39,431 nt of DNA from Gemmataceae bacterium (GTDB taxonomy: Bacteria > Planctomycetota > Planctomycetia > Gemmatales > Gemmataceae). How positions within the stretch are numbered: position 1 is the first letter of the stretch; each line of letters opens with the position of its first letter. The position numbers and the translations under genes were made by a program. This document shows, in pieces, positions 24,324 to 34,400 of the stretch. Under the pieces are notes generated by a model. It was not told the origin of the DNA. It ran no database searches and worked only from the letters and a program-made list of their open reading frames with translations. The DNA lies in the NCBI GenBank assembly GCA_026419115.1, contig JAOAAA010000021.1, positions 1-39,431 on the forward strand, written 5' to 3'.

Positions 24324-24661
24324 TCCCCTGACCAAGATGAACCCCGTTACAGTGTCTTTAATTTCGGTTCAAGGGGTTCATCAGTGAACTGGGACCAAGC
24401 CCCTCTTTTCTGATGTTGAACCTGCCCACTGACAATCCAAAACTCCAAACTCGCCCAAAAAACCAACCAACCCGCCATGGTATCAGCCTCGGAACTGCTC
24501 TAGGAATTTTTTAAGGCTTTGAATGTTATCAACTCGGTGAATATCTCATTCAAGCGCAACGAACAAGACTTTTCACACAGTGTTTACGACTTGAGTGCGT
24601 ATCGGAATTCTTAGGTATGAAGAAGGGATTATGGGGGGCAAAACTTTTTTGGGCAGGGTGG
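24324..24661. other. Gene-free gap between convergent genes
   Basis: 338 bp separate the protease stop from the stop of the interrupted DUF1552 gene. Apart from the inverted repeat at 24336-24382 I see no gene or structured element. Short open frames here lack ribosome binding sites and family resemblance. Confidence 0.5.
24336..24382 (+). terminator. Possible terminator: 10-bp inverted repeat after the protease gene
   Basis: GATGAACCCC (24336-24345) and GGGGTTCATC (24373-24382) form a perfect 10-bp stem around a 27-nt loop, starting 12 nt after the stop. No T-run follows. The right arm can also form a shorter hairpin with the next bases (GTTCA, TCAG, TGAAC), so two exclusive folds are possible. 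Confidence 0.35.
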
Positions 24662-25993
24662 TTATGATCGTAACAGCTCTCGGAGTGGACCCGTGCTGTC
24701 GCCGAAACGATTGAGTTTGACGCCGGCGAGTTGGGCTGTCGTTACGAATAGATTGCTCATGGGTGTCTCGGACTTCAGCGTTAAGCAGCAGCCTGTTTCT
24801 ATTCTGCCGCCCGCGTGACCCGCGACCACCACGGGTAATTGATCATGATCATGCTTGCGGCCATCACCCATAGCTGAGCCAAAGGTGATGAGGCAGTGAT
24901 CAAGGAGAGTTCCTTCGCCTTCGGTAATCTGACTGAGCTTTTTCACAAACTTGGCGAATTCCTCGACAAGAAATTGGTCAATCTTCTGAATGTCCTCATC
25001 CTGTCCGGTACTATGAGTGAGTTGATGGTGACCCGATTTGATCCCGAGATTTTCATAGACGCGATTGGTCTGAGAGTTGGCTAACATGTAGGTAAGCACA
25101 CGAGTCGAGTCGGTCTGCCATGCTAAAGCCATGAGATCGTACATAAGTCGAATATGCGAGACGAAATCTTCAGGGTCTTGGGCTGGTCGTTATTCTGCCG
25201 GCACATCAACGGGGGGCAGATTCTTCAATTGGGCAATTTGCTTCTCCACAGCACGGACGCTTTCAAGGTACTCGGCGAGTTTACGTCGGTCGGTGGTGCC
25301 GACTTGCTTTTGGAGCGAGCTGGCATCTTCGGCCACAAAATCAAGAACACTTTGACGATCAGCCGCACGTTCACGGAAGCGACGACCTTCTTCTCCGGGC
25401 GTTCCGAAAAGGCGATCAAAAGCTCGTCTTGGGCTGATTTCGACTCCACTGGGCTGGGTCGGGCTTCGCCAAGAGATATTCGACATATAGATACAACTGT
25501 AACCAGAGTCGCATCGGCCTTCTTTGCGGTTCGGCTCGACGCCAAGTTCCAGTGAAGGTAGGCGAGTATGCCGACCCACTTGCTGAGCAATGACCTGATC
25601 GATCGATTCACCGAGGTAGATATCTTTGCCACCTGTCTTTTTGGCTTGGACTCCAGTGAGGTAAGTTGCTCCCTCGCGGGCATGCGCGCCAGGGCCATCG
25701 CCGTTCGGGCGAGCTTTATCGTGAGCTAGGTTTTGAATCAGCGTAACGTGTTTGCGGACGGACTCCAAGGAAGCATTTGTTTTGTTGAATTGAAAATCTC
25801 TGCCGGACCCTTTTGGCGTCCAGAACTCGCGAACCATACCGTTGGGGAAGTAAATCCAGCCAAGTCGGAGAGGTGGTTTCGTCACGGTGTCCTTAGCGAA
25901 TCCGTGAGGGAACGTGCATTCCAGCAGAGGTAGGCCAAGGGCTACTCCTGTGCCTCGCAAAAAGGTTCGTCGGGAAAGAGGGTGTTGGTTCAT
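24662..25993 (-). pseudogene. DUF1552 family Tat-exported protein interrupted by one in-frame stop
   Basis: 444 codons in a single frame, the usual length for planctomycete DUF1552 proteins, broken only by TAA at 25190-25192 (codon 268). The N-terminus has a twin-arginine signal (SRRTFLRG). The first part contains LGWIYFPNGM and GAHAREGATYLTG. After the stop the same frame continues through HIRLMYDLMALAWQTDSTRV, SGHHQLTHSTG, GDGRKHDHDQLPVVVAGHAG and a normal end. A normal gene would read through the stop at a weakly conserved junction (LPPVDVPAE, stop, RPAQDPEDF). DUF1552 proteins are exported and nearly always sit next to DUF1592-type cytochrome-like proteins, as here (ATGA overlap). Explanations are a recent nonsense mutation, a sequence error or readthrough. 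Confidence 0.85.
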
Positions 25994-28431
25994 CGCATCT
26001 CCTCACGTTCAGATGATTGCCAGCGGAAAGGACGGCTGAGCACAATCTCAATAATCAAATCTTGGAAGCGAAATTCATCGGTCCGAGTCTGTTTCAGAAT
26101 GGCATCGAGGGTAGGGCGGTCGGTGTATTCGATCCCTCGACCGAGAGCATACGTTAATAACCGACTGATAAGATGGCGAGCAAAGTCATCTTTCCGTTTC
26201 GCGAGAATGTTGACAAGTTCGCGAGGGGTCGAGAACTTCTCGCCAGATGGTAGGTCGCCTACGGAATCGATGGGTTGATCTTGTTCACGGTCGCGCCAAC
26301 GTCCGATGGCATCGAAGTTTTCGAGACCAAAGCCGATTGAGTCCATTGTACGATGGCACGACGCACAGACTGGGTTGGTGCGGTGTAGTTCGAGTTGTTT
26401 CCTCAAGGGGAGTTTTGGTTGGGCGGCCTGAGTGGCAGCTAGTTCGGGGACGTTGTCTGGAGGAGGAGGGGGGTCCTCACCGAGAATGGTTTCTAAAATC
26501 CAGTTCCCACGTCGTGTCGGGGAGGTACGGTTGGGATACGAAGGCAACATCAGAATGCTGCCATGGGTGAGAATCCCTTGCCGCGGGGTTCCCTCAAGTG
26601 AAACCTTGCGGAAATCGGCTCCTTTCTCGATCCCTTTGATTCCATAGAACGCGGCCAAGCGACCGTTGAGGAAACTGTATTCGGCTTTCAGCAACTCCAG
26701 AGCGGGGCGGTTTTCACGCACAATTGAAGCAACGAACAACTCGGTTTCTCGTCGCAAATCCTCACGGAGTTCCGAACTGAATTCGGTATAGAGTTTGGCA
26801 TCAAAGCTCAGGTCGGGTAGTTTTCGTAACCCCAGCCATTGACCGAAGAAACCTTCGAGAAAGGCATTGCTGCGTCGGTCAGCCAGCATCCGCTTGACCT
26901 GAGCTTTGAGAACGGACTCGTCCGACAACTTACCGCTTTGAGCGAGTTGAAATAATTCCTGATCTGGCATCGAAGACCATAGGAAGTAAGACAAACGCGA
27001 GGCTAAGGCATAATCCTGAACCGGTACAACAATCCCTAGTTTGGCGTCCGCTGGGAGGAGTTCAAGCCGATAGAGAAACTTCGGTGATAACAAGATAGCC
27101 TGAGTAGCTAGTTCTAAGGCTTCTGTGAAAGTGCGTCCCCGCTTGAGATGCTTCTCGACGAAGTTCACCAGTTGATCAAGTTCGGTCGAAGTAGTGGGTC
27201 GGCGCCAAGCACCTTCCGCAATCGTCTTCAATGCGGCTCGGCTGGCTTCTGCAGTCGATTGACCCACTGCAGGCTTTGTCGATATCAATGCGGCGTGAGC
27301 TGGGGTCAGTTTGGCATTCGCAAAGCGAAAAGGACCACGAAAAGCGACACGACGAACGCCTAGTCGTGGGGCCAATAGGGGTTTTTTCAGGTGCGATTCG
27401 ATCGTTTCGGGGGACATGTCCCGCGGAAAGCGATGGCGTATGCGAATAGTGTGAACTCCAGCTTGGGTGGTGAAACGTAACGTGTAAGGTTCTTTGAACG
27501 CGACGGTGCTGTTCCCTGGCAAGATGGGGATATGGCCTAAGACTGTTTCATCGCACAGGAGGGTTGCCTCGACGGGTGCTTTGGCTTTGGGATCACGCTT
27601 GTAGAGCGCATCGGTTTCGAGCCACCGTTCATTGAGGGGACGTTCCTTCTCCTCGCCTTTTTCAATTCCCCAAGCATACAGTCGTAATTCATACTCGCCG
27701 GGCAGTGGGAACTCAAATTCGAGGTATGTCTCGTTCTCGGGGATAATTTCCCAGCCCCGATCACTGGAGTTCAAAGGTCGAGACTTGGTCCATTTGAAAA
27801 ACACAGCCTCTGTGAATTCATCGTAAATTGGCTGATCCGATTTTAACAGCAACGCTGAGGTAAGTTTCTCTGTTGCGTTCAGGTATTGCTCCATTCGTAA
27901 AGGCGAGATGCTCAAGACATCGCCAATGTTATCGAAGCCGTAACCGAGGTCATCCGCAGGGAAATCGTTAGCGAGCGGGATTGAGACACCAAATAAATCC
28001 CGAATGGTGTGGTTGTATTCAGTGCGGTTCAATCGTCTTGCGGTGACGCGGCCGGGATCGACGGGTTTCTTCGGATCGATATAGACAAGGGCTTGATCCA
28101 ACCAAGCGAGGATGGCTTGCTGTTCCTTCTCGGCGGGGCGCTTCTGTCCATCAGGGGGCATAGCACCTGCCTTGATTTGACGAAAAACCCGCTGCCAAGG
28201 TTTCCGGTTTGCCAGTAAATCTTCCACCTTTCGGAAACGGGATAAATCCAGTCCCCCTTCGGCTTCTTCGGTGTTATGGCAACTGATACAATGTTTTTTC
28301 ACGAATGGCAGAATGTGAGACTCGAAGAATTCCATCGCAAACGGTTCGGATGCAGAGAGGGAACCATGGCCCATTAGGAGCACTAACAATGTTCCAAGCC
28401 TGTACATGATATTTCTCCGCGTGTTCTGCAC
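25990..28431 (-). CDS. DUF1587/1592/1588/1585 cytochrome-like protein
   Basis: 813 residues. A signal peptide (about 1-27) is followed by a c-type haem motif CISCH at 48-52 in a planctomycete cytochrome-like domain (PFVKKHCISCHNTEEAEGGL). DUF1587 then appears (RRLNRTEYNHTIRDLFG near 130-146), a carbohydrate-binding-like beta region, DUF1595 and DUF1592 (LASRLSYFLWSSMPDQELF), DUF1588 (GILTHGSILMLPSYPNRTSP) with a second CxxCH (CASCH), and DUF1585 at the end. This is the standard planctomycete partner of DUF1552 proteins; a periplasmic redox role, perhaps in polysaccharide breakdown, is proposed for the pair but not proven. The stop overlaps the DUF1552 start by 4 bp. Confidence 0.93.
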   Translation of the reverse strand: MQNTRRNIMYRLGTLLVLLMGHGSLSASEPFAMEFFESHILPFVKKHCISCHNTEEAEGGLDLSRFRKVEDLLANRKPWQRVFRQIKAGAMPPDGQKRPAEKEQQAILAWLDQALVYIDPKKPVDPGRVTARRLNRTEYNHTIRDLFGVSIPLANDFPADDLGYGFDNIGDVLSISPLRMEQYLNATEKLTSALLLKSDQPIYDEFTEAVFFKWTKSRPLNSSDRGWEIIPENETYLEFEFPLPGEYELRLYAWGIEKGEEKERPLNERWLETDALYKRDPKAKAPVEATLLCDETVLGHIPILPGNSTVAFKEPYTLRFTTQAGVHTIRIRHRFPRDMSPETIESHLKKPLLAPRLGVRRVAFRGPFRFANAKLTPAHAALISTKPAVGQSTAEASRAALKTIAEGAWRRPTTSTELDQLVNFVEKHLKRGRTFTEALELATQAILLSPKFLYRLELLPADAKLGIVVPVQDYALASRLSYFLWSSMPDQELFQLAQSGKLSDESVLKAQVKRMLADRRSNAFLEGFFGQWLGLRKLPDLSFDAKLYTEFSSELREDLRRETELFVASIVRENRPALELLKAEYSFLNGRLAAFYGIKGIEKGADFRKVSLEGTPRQGILTHGSILMLPSYPNRTSPTRRGNWILETILGEDPPPPPDNVPELAATQAAQPKLPLRKQLELHRTNPVCASCHRTMDSIGFGLENFDAIGRWRDREQDQPIDSVGDLPSGEKFSTPRELVNILAKRKDDFARHLISRLLTYALGRGIEYTDRPTLDAILKQTRTDEFRFQDLIIEIVLSRPFRWQSSEREEMR

Positions 28432-28434
28432 AAA

Positions 28435-29148
28435 TTATTTCCTATCGGCCTTATGTTCTGCAATGGCTTTCTTGAGCTTCTCGGCTGCTTCGCCCGTGGC
28501 AATGCGTGCGAGGTTGTTAGCGACGCCGCTATGCCGCTTAACAATCTCGGTTGGGGGAATCATCGTGATTTTGGCATCGGGATGATCCGCTTGGAACCGT
28601 TTTAGGTCATCCTCATTCACAACACTCATCGTGAGGTCTAAGCTCTTGAGACGCCCCTTGAGTGGTTTAAGATACTCAAATCCGTTTTCGTATGTGATGA
28701 AGGACTCTTGGAAACCGATATGAGTGAGTTTGGGCATTTTCGCGATCAAGGCAAGGGCTTTTTGACTCACTTTGGCCATTTCGGCGATAGTGAACGACTC
28801 AAGCGAAGGGTGATCTTCAAAGAACTTGATTCCGGCTTCACTGGTGCGAGCATGTACGACGGCGAAATGTTTTAGCCCTTTGATTTTGGCAACTTGTTCC
28901 ATTCCCTTATCATTGAAACTCAAACCGATTTTAATGTCCTGAATTTTGGACTCGGTCAGAGCGTCGAATCCCGTGCCATCATAGAGCGTTTCTCGCATGG
29001 ATTTATCGTTTGGTGTGCCACAATTTTGGCAATAATTTACGCACTCGTCAGACAAGGAACATTCCTGCACTTCGTTCCAATATCGCTCGAAATCGATTCC
29101 TTCATTATCCTGCTCTATCAATTGAAGAAGCCCTCTCGATCCATTCAA
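28435..29148 (-). CDS. Leucine-rich-repeat-like protein
   Basis: 237 residues. From about residue 70 the sequence has the spacing of planctomycete LRRs (KGMEQVAKIKGLKHFAVVHA, KALALIAKMPKLTHIGFQES, FEYLKPLKGRLKSLDLTMS), ending in a short charged helix. The N-terminus lacks a signal peptide and instead carries a Cys cluster (CSLSDECVNYCQNC, about 30-43). Similar LRR proteins often lie in DUF1552/DUF1592 loci but normally have an export signal, so this start may be truncated. It ends 3 bp before the DUF1592-type gene. Its start lies 83 bp after the last ExbD-like gene, so it may still be transcribed from the operon upstream. Confidence 0.7.
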   Translation of the reverse strand: MNGSRGLLQLIEQDNEGIDFERYWNEVQECSLSDECVNYCQNCGTPNDKSMRETLYDGTGFDALTESKIQDIKIGLSFNDKGMEQVAKIKGLKHFAVVHARTSEAGIKFFEDHPSLESFTIAEMAKVSQKALALIAKMPKLTHIGFQESFITYENGFEYLKPLKGRLKSLDLTMSVVNEDDLKRFQADHPDAKITMIPPTEIVKRHSGVANNLARIATGEAAEKLKKAIAEHKADRK

Positions 29149-29231
29149 GATACCCTTTAGGAGCAGAGGCTTGTCTTCGATTCTAGGAAGGAATGATTCA
29201 TTACCCTCGGAAGGGGTTGCAGCTTACTTGT

Positions 29232-29753
29232 TTAGTTTTTGAACCAAATGGAGAAAGGTTCGCTGGTTTCTCCAGGTCGAGCTAATTCAAAAACGGGAAG
29301 ATTTTCTATCTCGAGATTGGCACCTTTAACCTCGAACTGAAGCGAGCAGGGTTGAGAAATATCGGCCTGTTTCGGGTCATCTTTTGCTGGGTTGGGGTAA
29401 TTCACAAGTAAAGCTCTAAAACGCCACTCCCCGCGTTTGGGAGAACGGATCACCAGCACAGATTCCGATCCCCCCCCTTTTTGAGATACTGCTGAGAACG
29501 CAGGAAAGACGTTATTGATAATGGGGTCGTTTCGGTTGGGAAGTATCCAGATTTCGGAACCGGGGACTTGATATTCAATTGCGATCTCGGCCCGAGGATT
29601 TTTGCTTTCCAGATTATGACGGCAACGAATAAATATCAGATCGTTTGAGGGTGTTCGTACCACATCAGCTACTGCGGTTATGAGAAACATGAGCACGGCC
29701 CCCCCAAAACCGCAGCACATCAGATCGAGATAGGAGATGAATCGGGTCTTCAT
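29232..29753 (-). CDS. Single-TM ExbD/MotB-like protein B
   Basis: 173 residues. One membrane helix at about 8-29 begins with Asp10 in SYLDLMCCGFGGAVLMFLI, the position of the proton-carrying Asp of ExbD, TolR and MotB. The remaining ~140 residues should lie outside the membrane and look beta-rich (AEIAIEYQVPGSEIWILPN); there is no OmpA-like peptidoglycan-binding domain. Its start overlaps the stop of ExbD-like protein A by 4 bp (ATGA). With A and the ExbB-like protein it should form an ion-driven channel complex. Sequence outside the helix is unfamiliar. Cys11-12-type residues (LMCC) next to the Asp are unusual for ExbD. Confidence 0.75.
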   Translation of the reverse strand: MKTRFISYLDLMCCGFGGAVLMFLITAVADVVRTPSNDLIFIRCRHNLESKNPRAEIAIEYQVPGSEIWILPNRNDPIINNVFPAFSAVSQKGGGSESVLVIRSPKRGEWRFRALLVNYPNPAKDDPKQADISQPCSLQFEVKGANLEIENLPVFELARPGETSEPFSIWFKN

Positions 29754-30274
29754 GGTTTTGTCTTTTTTTCGATAGGTTCATCAGAAACAATTGTTTTGGG
29801 TGGCCAGATTCGGAGCTGGCCATTAACACTTTCCGGCAAGGCGGTTTGTTTAAGCCCCTCAAAATATATTTCCACAGAAATATCTTCGACCGAATGTGAG
29901 GAGTTCAGAAAAACTTGAAAATCTCGCGGTAAAATTTCTGGGGTCAACAATAGGGCATAGTCTTTACCCCAATCTATGTCTCGACCGCGAGTGCTCGAAA
30001 TTCCTAAATCGGATGCTGACCTTGAAAAGAGCCATATCGATTGTTGACCGGATTGATCAAATGGGGTTCGGTCGGGTTTCAGTTGGACGAGTATCATCAT
30101 TGGATGATTAGTCGGAATGGAGTTGGTTGGAAGTGCTTCCGGTTCATTAGACCAGTTCAGGTTCTCTTGGATTAACACCAAGATAAAAAATAGGACGAGC
30201 AAACTGCCCAGTCCGTTCGTAATCAAATCAACGAAAGAGAGTGTATGGTCTGGGGTGGGTTCTTGCGGGTCCAT
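29750..30274 (-). CDS. Single-TM ExbD/MotB-like protein A
   Basis: 174 residues. One membrane helix at about 15-36 starts with Asp16 in SFVDLITNGLGSLLVLFFIL, matching the ExbD pattern of an Asp at the cytoplasmic end of the helix. The exported part (about 140 residues) has alternating beta-like segments (DYALLLTPEILPRDFQVFLN) and no recognised domain. The start lies 3 bp after the stop of the ExbB-like gene. It differs clearly from protein B outside the helix, so the two probably have separate roles, or form a hetero-dimeric axle in the channel. Confidence 0.75.
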   Translation of the reverse strand: MDPQEPTPDHTLSFVDLITNGLGSLLVLFFILVLIQENLNWSNEPEALPTNSIPTNHPMMILVQLKPDRTPFDQSGQQSIWLFSRSASDLGISSTRGRDIDWGKDYALLLTPEILPRDFQVFLNSSHSVEDISVEIYFEGLKQTALPESVNGQLRIWPPKTIVSDEPIEKKTKP

Positions 30275-30277
30275 GAT

Positions 30278-31441
30278 TTAGCGTTTAGGTTTGGGGTAGA
30301 AAAATTGATTGGCAATATCGGTATAGACCCGATTTTCGTGAATCCGACAAATCACTACGAGGACCCCTGCAAGGAGAGCGGCGATCAAGGCGATGAGGGT
30401 GGTATCGAATGCGTAGCCTAGTTGTTGAGTGATATGGGTGATCGTCTGTTGTTTGTCTCGGGAACTAAATAGCCCATCTGCAGCTAGGAGGGCATCGCCC
30501 ATGCCGATGACTGTACCAACAAAACCCAGAGAGGGCAGCAAACTTATCAGAAACTCAATCGTTCGGTAGGTCGTCGCCTCCATTGAACGAACCCGATCGA
30601 GAAACTCGTTGTTAGTATCGCCAGAGTTTTGAAACAGGGTTTTGGGCAAGTATTTTTGAATATTCTCACGAGTTTGAAAAGATGAGGCAGGATCAAATAA
30701 TTTTCCACCTTTTCTTAATGGAAGAAAATAGAAAACTCTTCGCACAAGGATTAACAAAATAATCCAAAAAAGCCATACCGTCAACCACTGAACGATCCCG
30801 TTAAAGCGGTTCAGGTCCCGGATGGGTTCGCGAGCAGGTTGACCAGCAAGTTCCGCGAATTTGACGAGAAAATCACGATACTTATCGCCATCTTTGATCT
30901 CTGCTAAACGACTTTGAAGCGAAGGTTCGATTTTGATGAGATCATCAAGGAGTTTTTGTCCCGAGAGCGGTTGGGTATACAGGCGATAGATACGCCACCC
31001 TGTAATGTTTCCGGAGAGGTGTTTTTGAATAGTCTCTTTGATCAGGGTATCCTTTGCGGTTTCGGTATTATCGACAACACGATCACCACGAATAATCCGT
31101 TGCACTAGCTCAAAGTACAATTGCGAGAATGGCAGGGGGAGTTTACTAGGAGCCGATTGGAAGACACTCGCGAAAGGCTCCTTATCGAGTGCAAAAGAGG
31201 CATTCGTGGCTTGTCGAACTCGTCGGCGGAACTCGTCGGCGCTAAACGATTCTTGAAATTGTTGGGGTCGATCTTCACGCACCACATAGAGTACTCGATT
31301 CATGAGATAGGTGTTGAGAACCCAATAACTCCCCATAGTTAGAACCCCAGCAAAAAGCAAAGTGGAGGGGCCCCAACCGACTGAGCCTATCGGGACGGGT
31401 CGGAGTAACCGCTTGAGAATTTCCAACGGTTTTGAAAACAT
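30278..31441 (-). CDS. MotA/TolQ/ExbB-like proton-channel protein
   Basis: 387 residues. The family core is at the C-terminus: helix 295-318 (LLPSLGFVGTVIGMGDALLA) and helix 343-367 (AFDTTLIALIAALLAGVLVV), including the channel Thr pair. A preceding helix at 215-240 corresponds to ExbB helix 1. In addition there is an N-terminal helix at 22-42 and about 170 residues between it and the core, probably extracytoplasmic. ExbB/TolQ pentamers use the ion gradient to rotate or move a central ExbD dimer. The loop between core helices (241-294) is shorter than in ExbB. It is encoded 46 bp after the giant protein and directly before the two ExbD-like genes. Confidence 0.85.
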   Translation of the reverse strand: MFSKPLEILKRLLRPVPIGSVGWGPSTLLFAGVLTMGSYWVLNTYLMNRVLYVVREDRPQQFQESFSADEFRRRVRQATNASFALDKEPFASVFQSAPSKLPLPFSQLYFELVQRIIRGDRVVDNTETAKDTLIKETIQKHLSGNITGWRIYRLYTQPLSGQKLLDDLIKIEPSLQSRLAEIKDGDKYRDFLVKFAELAGQPAREPIRDLNRFNGIVQWLTVWLFWIILLILVRRVFYFLPLRKGGKLFDPASSFQTRENIQKYLPKTLFQNSGDTNNEFLDRVRSMEATTYRTIEFLISLLPSLGFVGTVIGMGDALLAADGLFSSRDKQQTITHITQQLGYAFDTTLIALIAALLAGVLVVICRIHENRVYTDIANQFFYPKPKR

Positions 31442-31487
31442 TAATCACATTCCTTAAGAAGGTCTGAGCTATTGAATGCAAGGGAAT

Positions 31488-34400
31488 TTATTTTTTGGCG
31501 AGGCCCATGACTAGCCCAAAGGGGTTGGCTTCAAAACCATGGTCTCCCTTACGATTGAAAGGCGAGAGAATCATCTTGGCAATCGTCTCGTTCGAGAGTT
31601 CTTTACGTTTTGTCGCCTCTCTCCATTCGGGGGTAAGATAAACTTTCGTCTCGCTGTTCCATTCGTCAAAAGACGTGCGCGCAACAAATACACATTCTGG
31701 CTCCTTGTTTTTACCGAGGTCTCGGATGAGCCACCAATCTCCCGAATTCTTCGAATTCTTCACTACGATAATAACACCTTGTTGCCCGACGAAGATTTTT
31801 TCCGCTTCACTGAGAACGGGTTTTCCTGAGAAAAGTGAGCGAGCTACTAAGTTGGCACCATGGTAAATTCTCTCCTGAGAAACTACATCGAAAGGTTGGG
31901 GGAACTTCCCGTTGTTTTCAGCGATACAAATCTTAATCATCCTTCGCGTTTGTCGATTACCGGACCAAAGATTAAATTCCCCCTGAGAACGATCTTGGAC
32001 CGAGAGCCAAACCATGGTGTTCCCGTCGTTTGAAAGCCCAATCAACTCTGTGGGGTGCCGTGATGTTTCTCGAGCCAATTCGGGTTGCGAGAATGCCTGC
32101 TGAATGCGGGCATACAGATTGGGATTCACCAGATCGGCTGGTATGTAGGGGTGGACGATATCGACGTGGGCTTTGAGCACGGTTTCAAACTCGGAGAATC
32201 TTAAACTACATGGCCAGAAATAGCGTGTGTGCTTCTGGTCTGGGGGTAAGTAGGTAGCTGTGAGGTTATATTCATACCCACACTTAGCGAAGCTCGTATC
32301 GGTTGCATTTTGATCCACTGCCATGCTCAAACGGGAGGGGAATTCTGAGGTTTGGCCTGTTGGTGGGGCAAATTTCGCTAAATAAATCGCCCATGCATGG
32401 TGGAAAATCGCTTGCGAAAGGGAATGCCATCCAAGAAGCGTATCCTTTGCAGTGGTGAGAGGATTTTTCAAAACCGAAGGGGCATAGTGATCCGAGATGT
32501 CGTAAAAGTTCCCCCTAACTCCTTCGTTGGGTAACCAAAGAAACATTTTGCCATGATGCAATGAATGAAATGCCACATACATCACTTCTTCCCTAGAGGG
32601 GCTTTTCTTAACTACCACACTATGTGAACCTGTTCCCGGACTGTAAACATGCGCTATCGGCGAGTAGTCGATATCCACGAGGTCTCGTTCAATGGCATTC
32701 TCAATTGTTCGTTGGGTCAGGTTTTCTTGCTTCAGTTTTTTGATGGAAACGATCGAGGGTCTGTCGGGATGGACGAATGCTGCCAAACCCGTGTATTCGA
32801 TGTAACCTCTAAAACCATGCCCGCTACCGACCGTCGGATGTACCTCCGATTGTTTTTGGGGTTTGACGGGAGAACGGTCTTTTGCAACCACCAAGGCACG
32901 AACCAATTCCTCTTCGTGTATCGAAGCGACTGGGATTTGATAGTTTTCCGAGAAAAACGATTTTTTCATTTGAACCGTGTCGAGTTGCGATTGAATCCTC
33001 TCGATTGCACCTGATCCAAAAATGGCTTCCGAAATGGTCCACGCAAATACGCGCCCTTCCCATTCCACTGAAGGAGTCCAGCGAACCCCGTGCGTTTCGT
33101 CGATGGTCACTCGAATTTGGATAGGTCCGGAGTGAATTTCACCGGTTAGCTCGTAACGTTTGAAATCAGTGCTTGAGACACCTTCCAAAGTCAGTGTGGT
33201 CCCGTGTAATGGAAACTTCCTATGACCGACAAGGCGATAATTATCGGGATGGTTTCCATTGCGGAAATCGTTTTGAATCAAAAGATGCAAACAATTCACG
33301 CCAAATAATTCGGCGTCCGCATGCATCTGGAATTTTCCAGACTTACCATCCAGTTCGACATTGCCACTGAGCCGAGCAGGAATTCGATCAAATCCCGGAA
33401 TTCGACCAAGAGCTTCAGCTTCCCCTTCAAAATAGAGCTGCTTCGGTCGACATGCCAAGCGAACCTGAGCCACATCGATTTTTTTCAAAGCCCGCAGTCG
33501 TCCTTGCGTTTGAAGTTCGAGGTCCTGTTCGAGAACATCGAGGTGTATCGAAAATTCCAATTGCAAGAAAATGGCATGCAACCAAGGATTATCGAGCCTA
33601 AGCTCGGGTATCGGACCGAGTGACCCGTTGGCATTCAACTGACTGTTTATCGGGGCGGGTCGTTTTCCACCTTTGATATTGACCCCAGAAATAGGAGGGG
33701 TGAACTTACCTGCAATGCTCAAGCCCGGTCTTTCTTTGAGAAAGTCCAATTGAATGACAGGGTCCGAAAGGCATATTTGGGGGAAATAGATCGAGCCAAG
33801 GTAGCTGAAACGAAGTTTATCTGGAAAATGCAACCCATCTTGGTCGTAACGAATCCCACGCATATCGATCTGTAAGCCGGACAACGGCAGGATGAGGGTG
33901 AGCTTGAAGGGAATCAAAGGTGGTTGAAAACTCAGGGATTCTCCAGGCTGTAGACTTTCTTCATCTATTGAAAGGGTCGCAAGACCACAACGAAATAAGT
34001 TGAAAAGTTCATTATAACGTTTGAGTTCACTAAGCGCGAGTTGTGTGAAGAATTCTTTGGAAGTTTTTGGTTGTTTAGCCCATCTCGGGCGGAGCCATTG
34101 GCGATTCTCGAAATAAATCTCATCAAGATGAGAGGGGGCATTATCTATTTCAAAGCTAATCGGTTTACACAGGATTGATATTTTCGATCCTGATATGTCG
34201 ATTTCTTTAATCTCGGGACGAACTCGACCAAAACGGGGATGGGTCCAATCACGCCGTTTGGCCCAGCCCGAACGGGATGCCTTTTTCAGTGAGGGGGTAC
34301 TCATCAAATCACGAGCAAACTCTTCCGGAGACATATCCCCAGAGAGCAGTCTTGGCCCAACAGTGAACTCAGGATAATCATAAATTTTCAAGCCCACACT

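Noticed and set aside
24662..25144. Separate gene for the C-terminal half of the DUF1552 protein
   Set aside because: It is in the same frame as the upstream half, and the sequence between the TAA and its first ATG still matches the family, so it is one interrupted gene.
29232..31441. Zorya defence system
   Set aside because: The ExbB-like protein lacks the long ZorA tail, the TM proteins lack an OmpA domain, and no ZorC, ZorD or ZorE gene is near.
29232..31441. MotAB flagellar stator
   Set aside because: Neither one-TM protein has a peptidoglycan-binding domain, and the channel protein has an extra N-terminal helix and insert unlike MotA.
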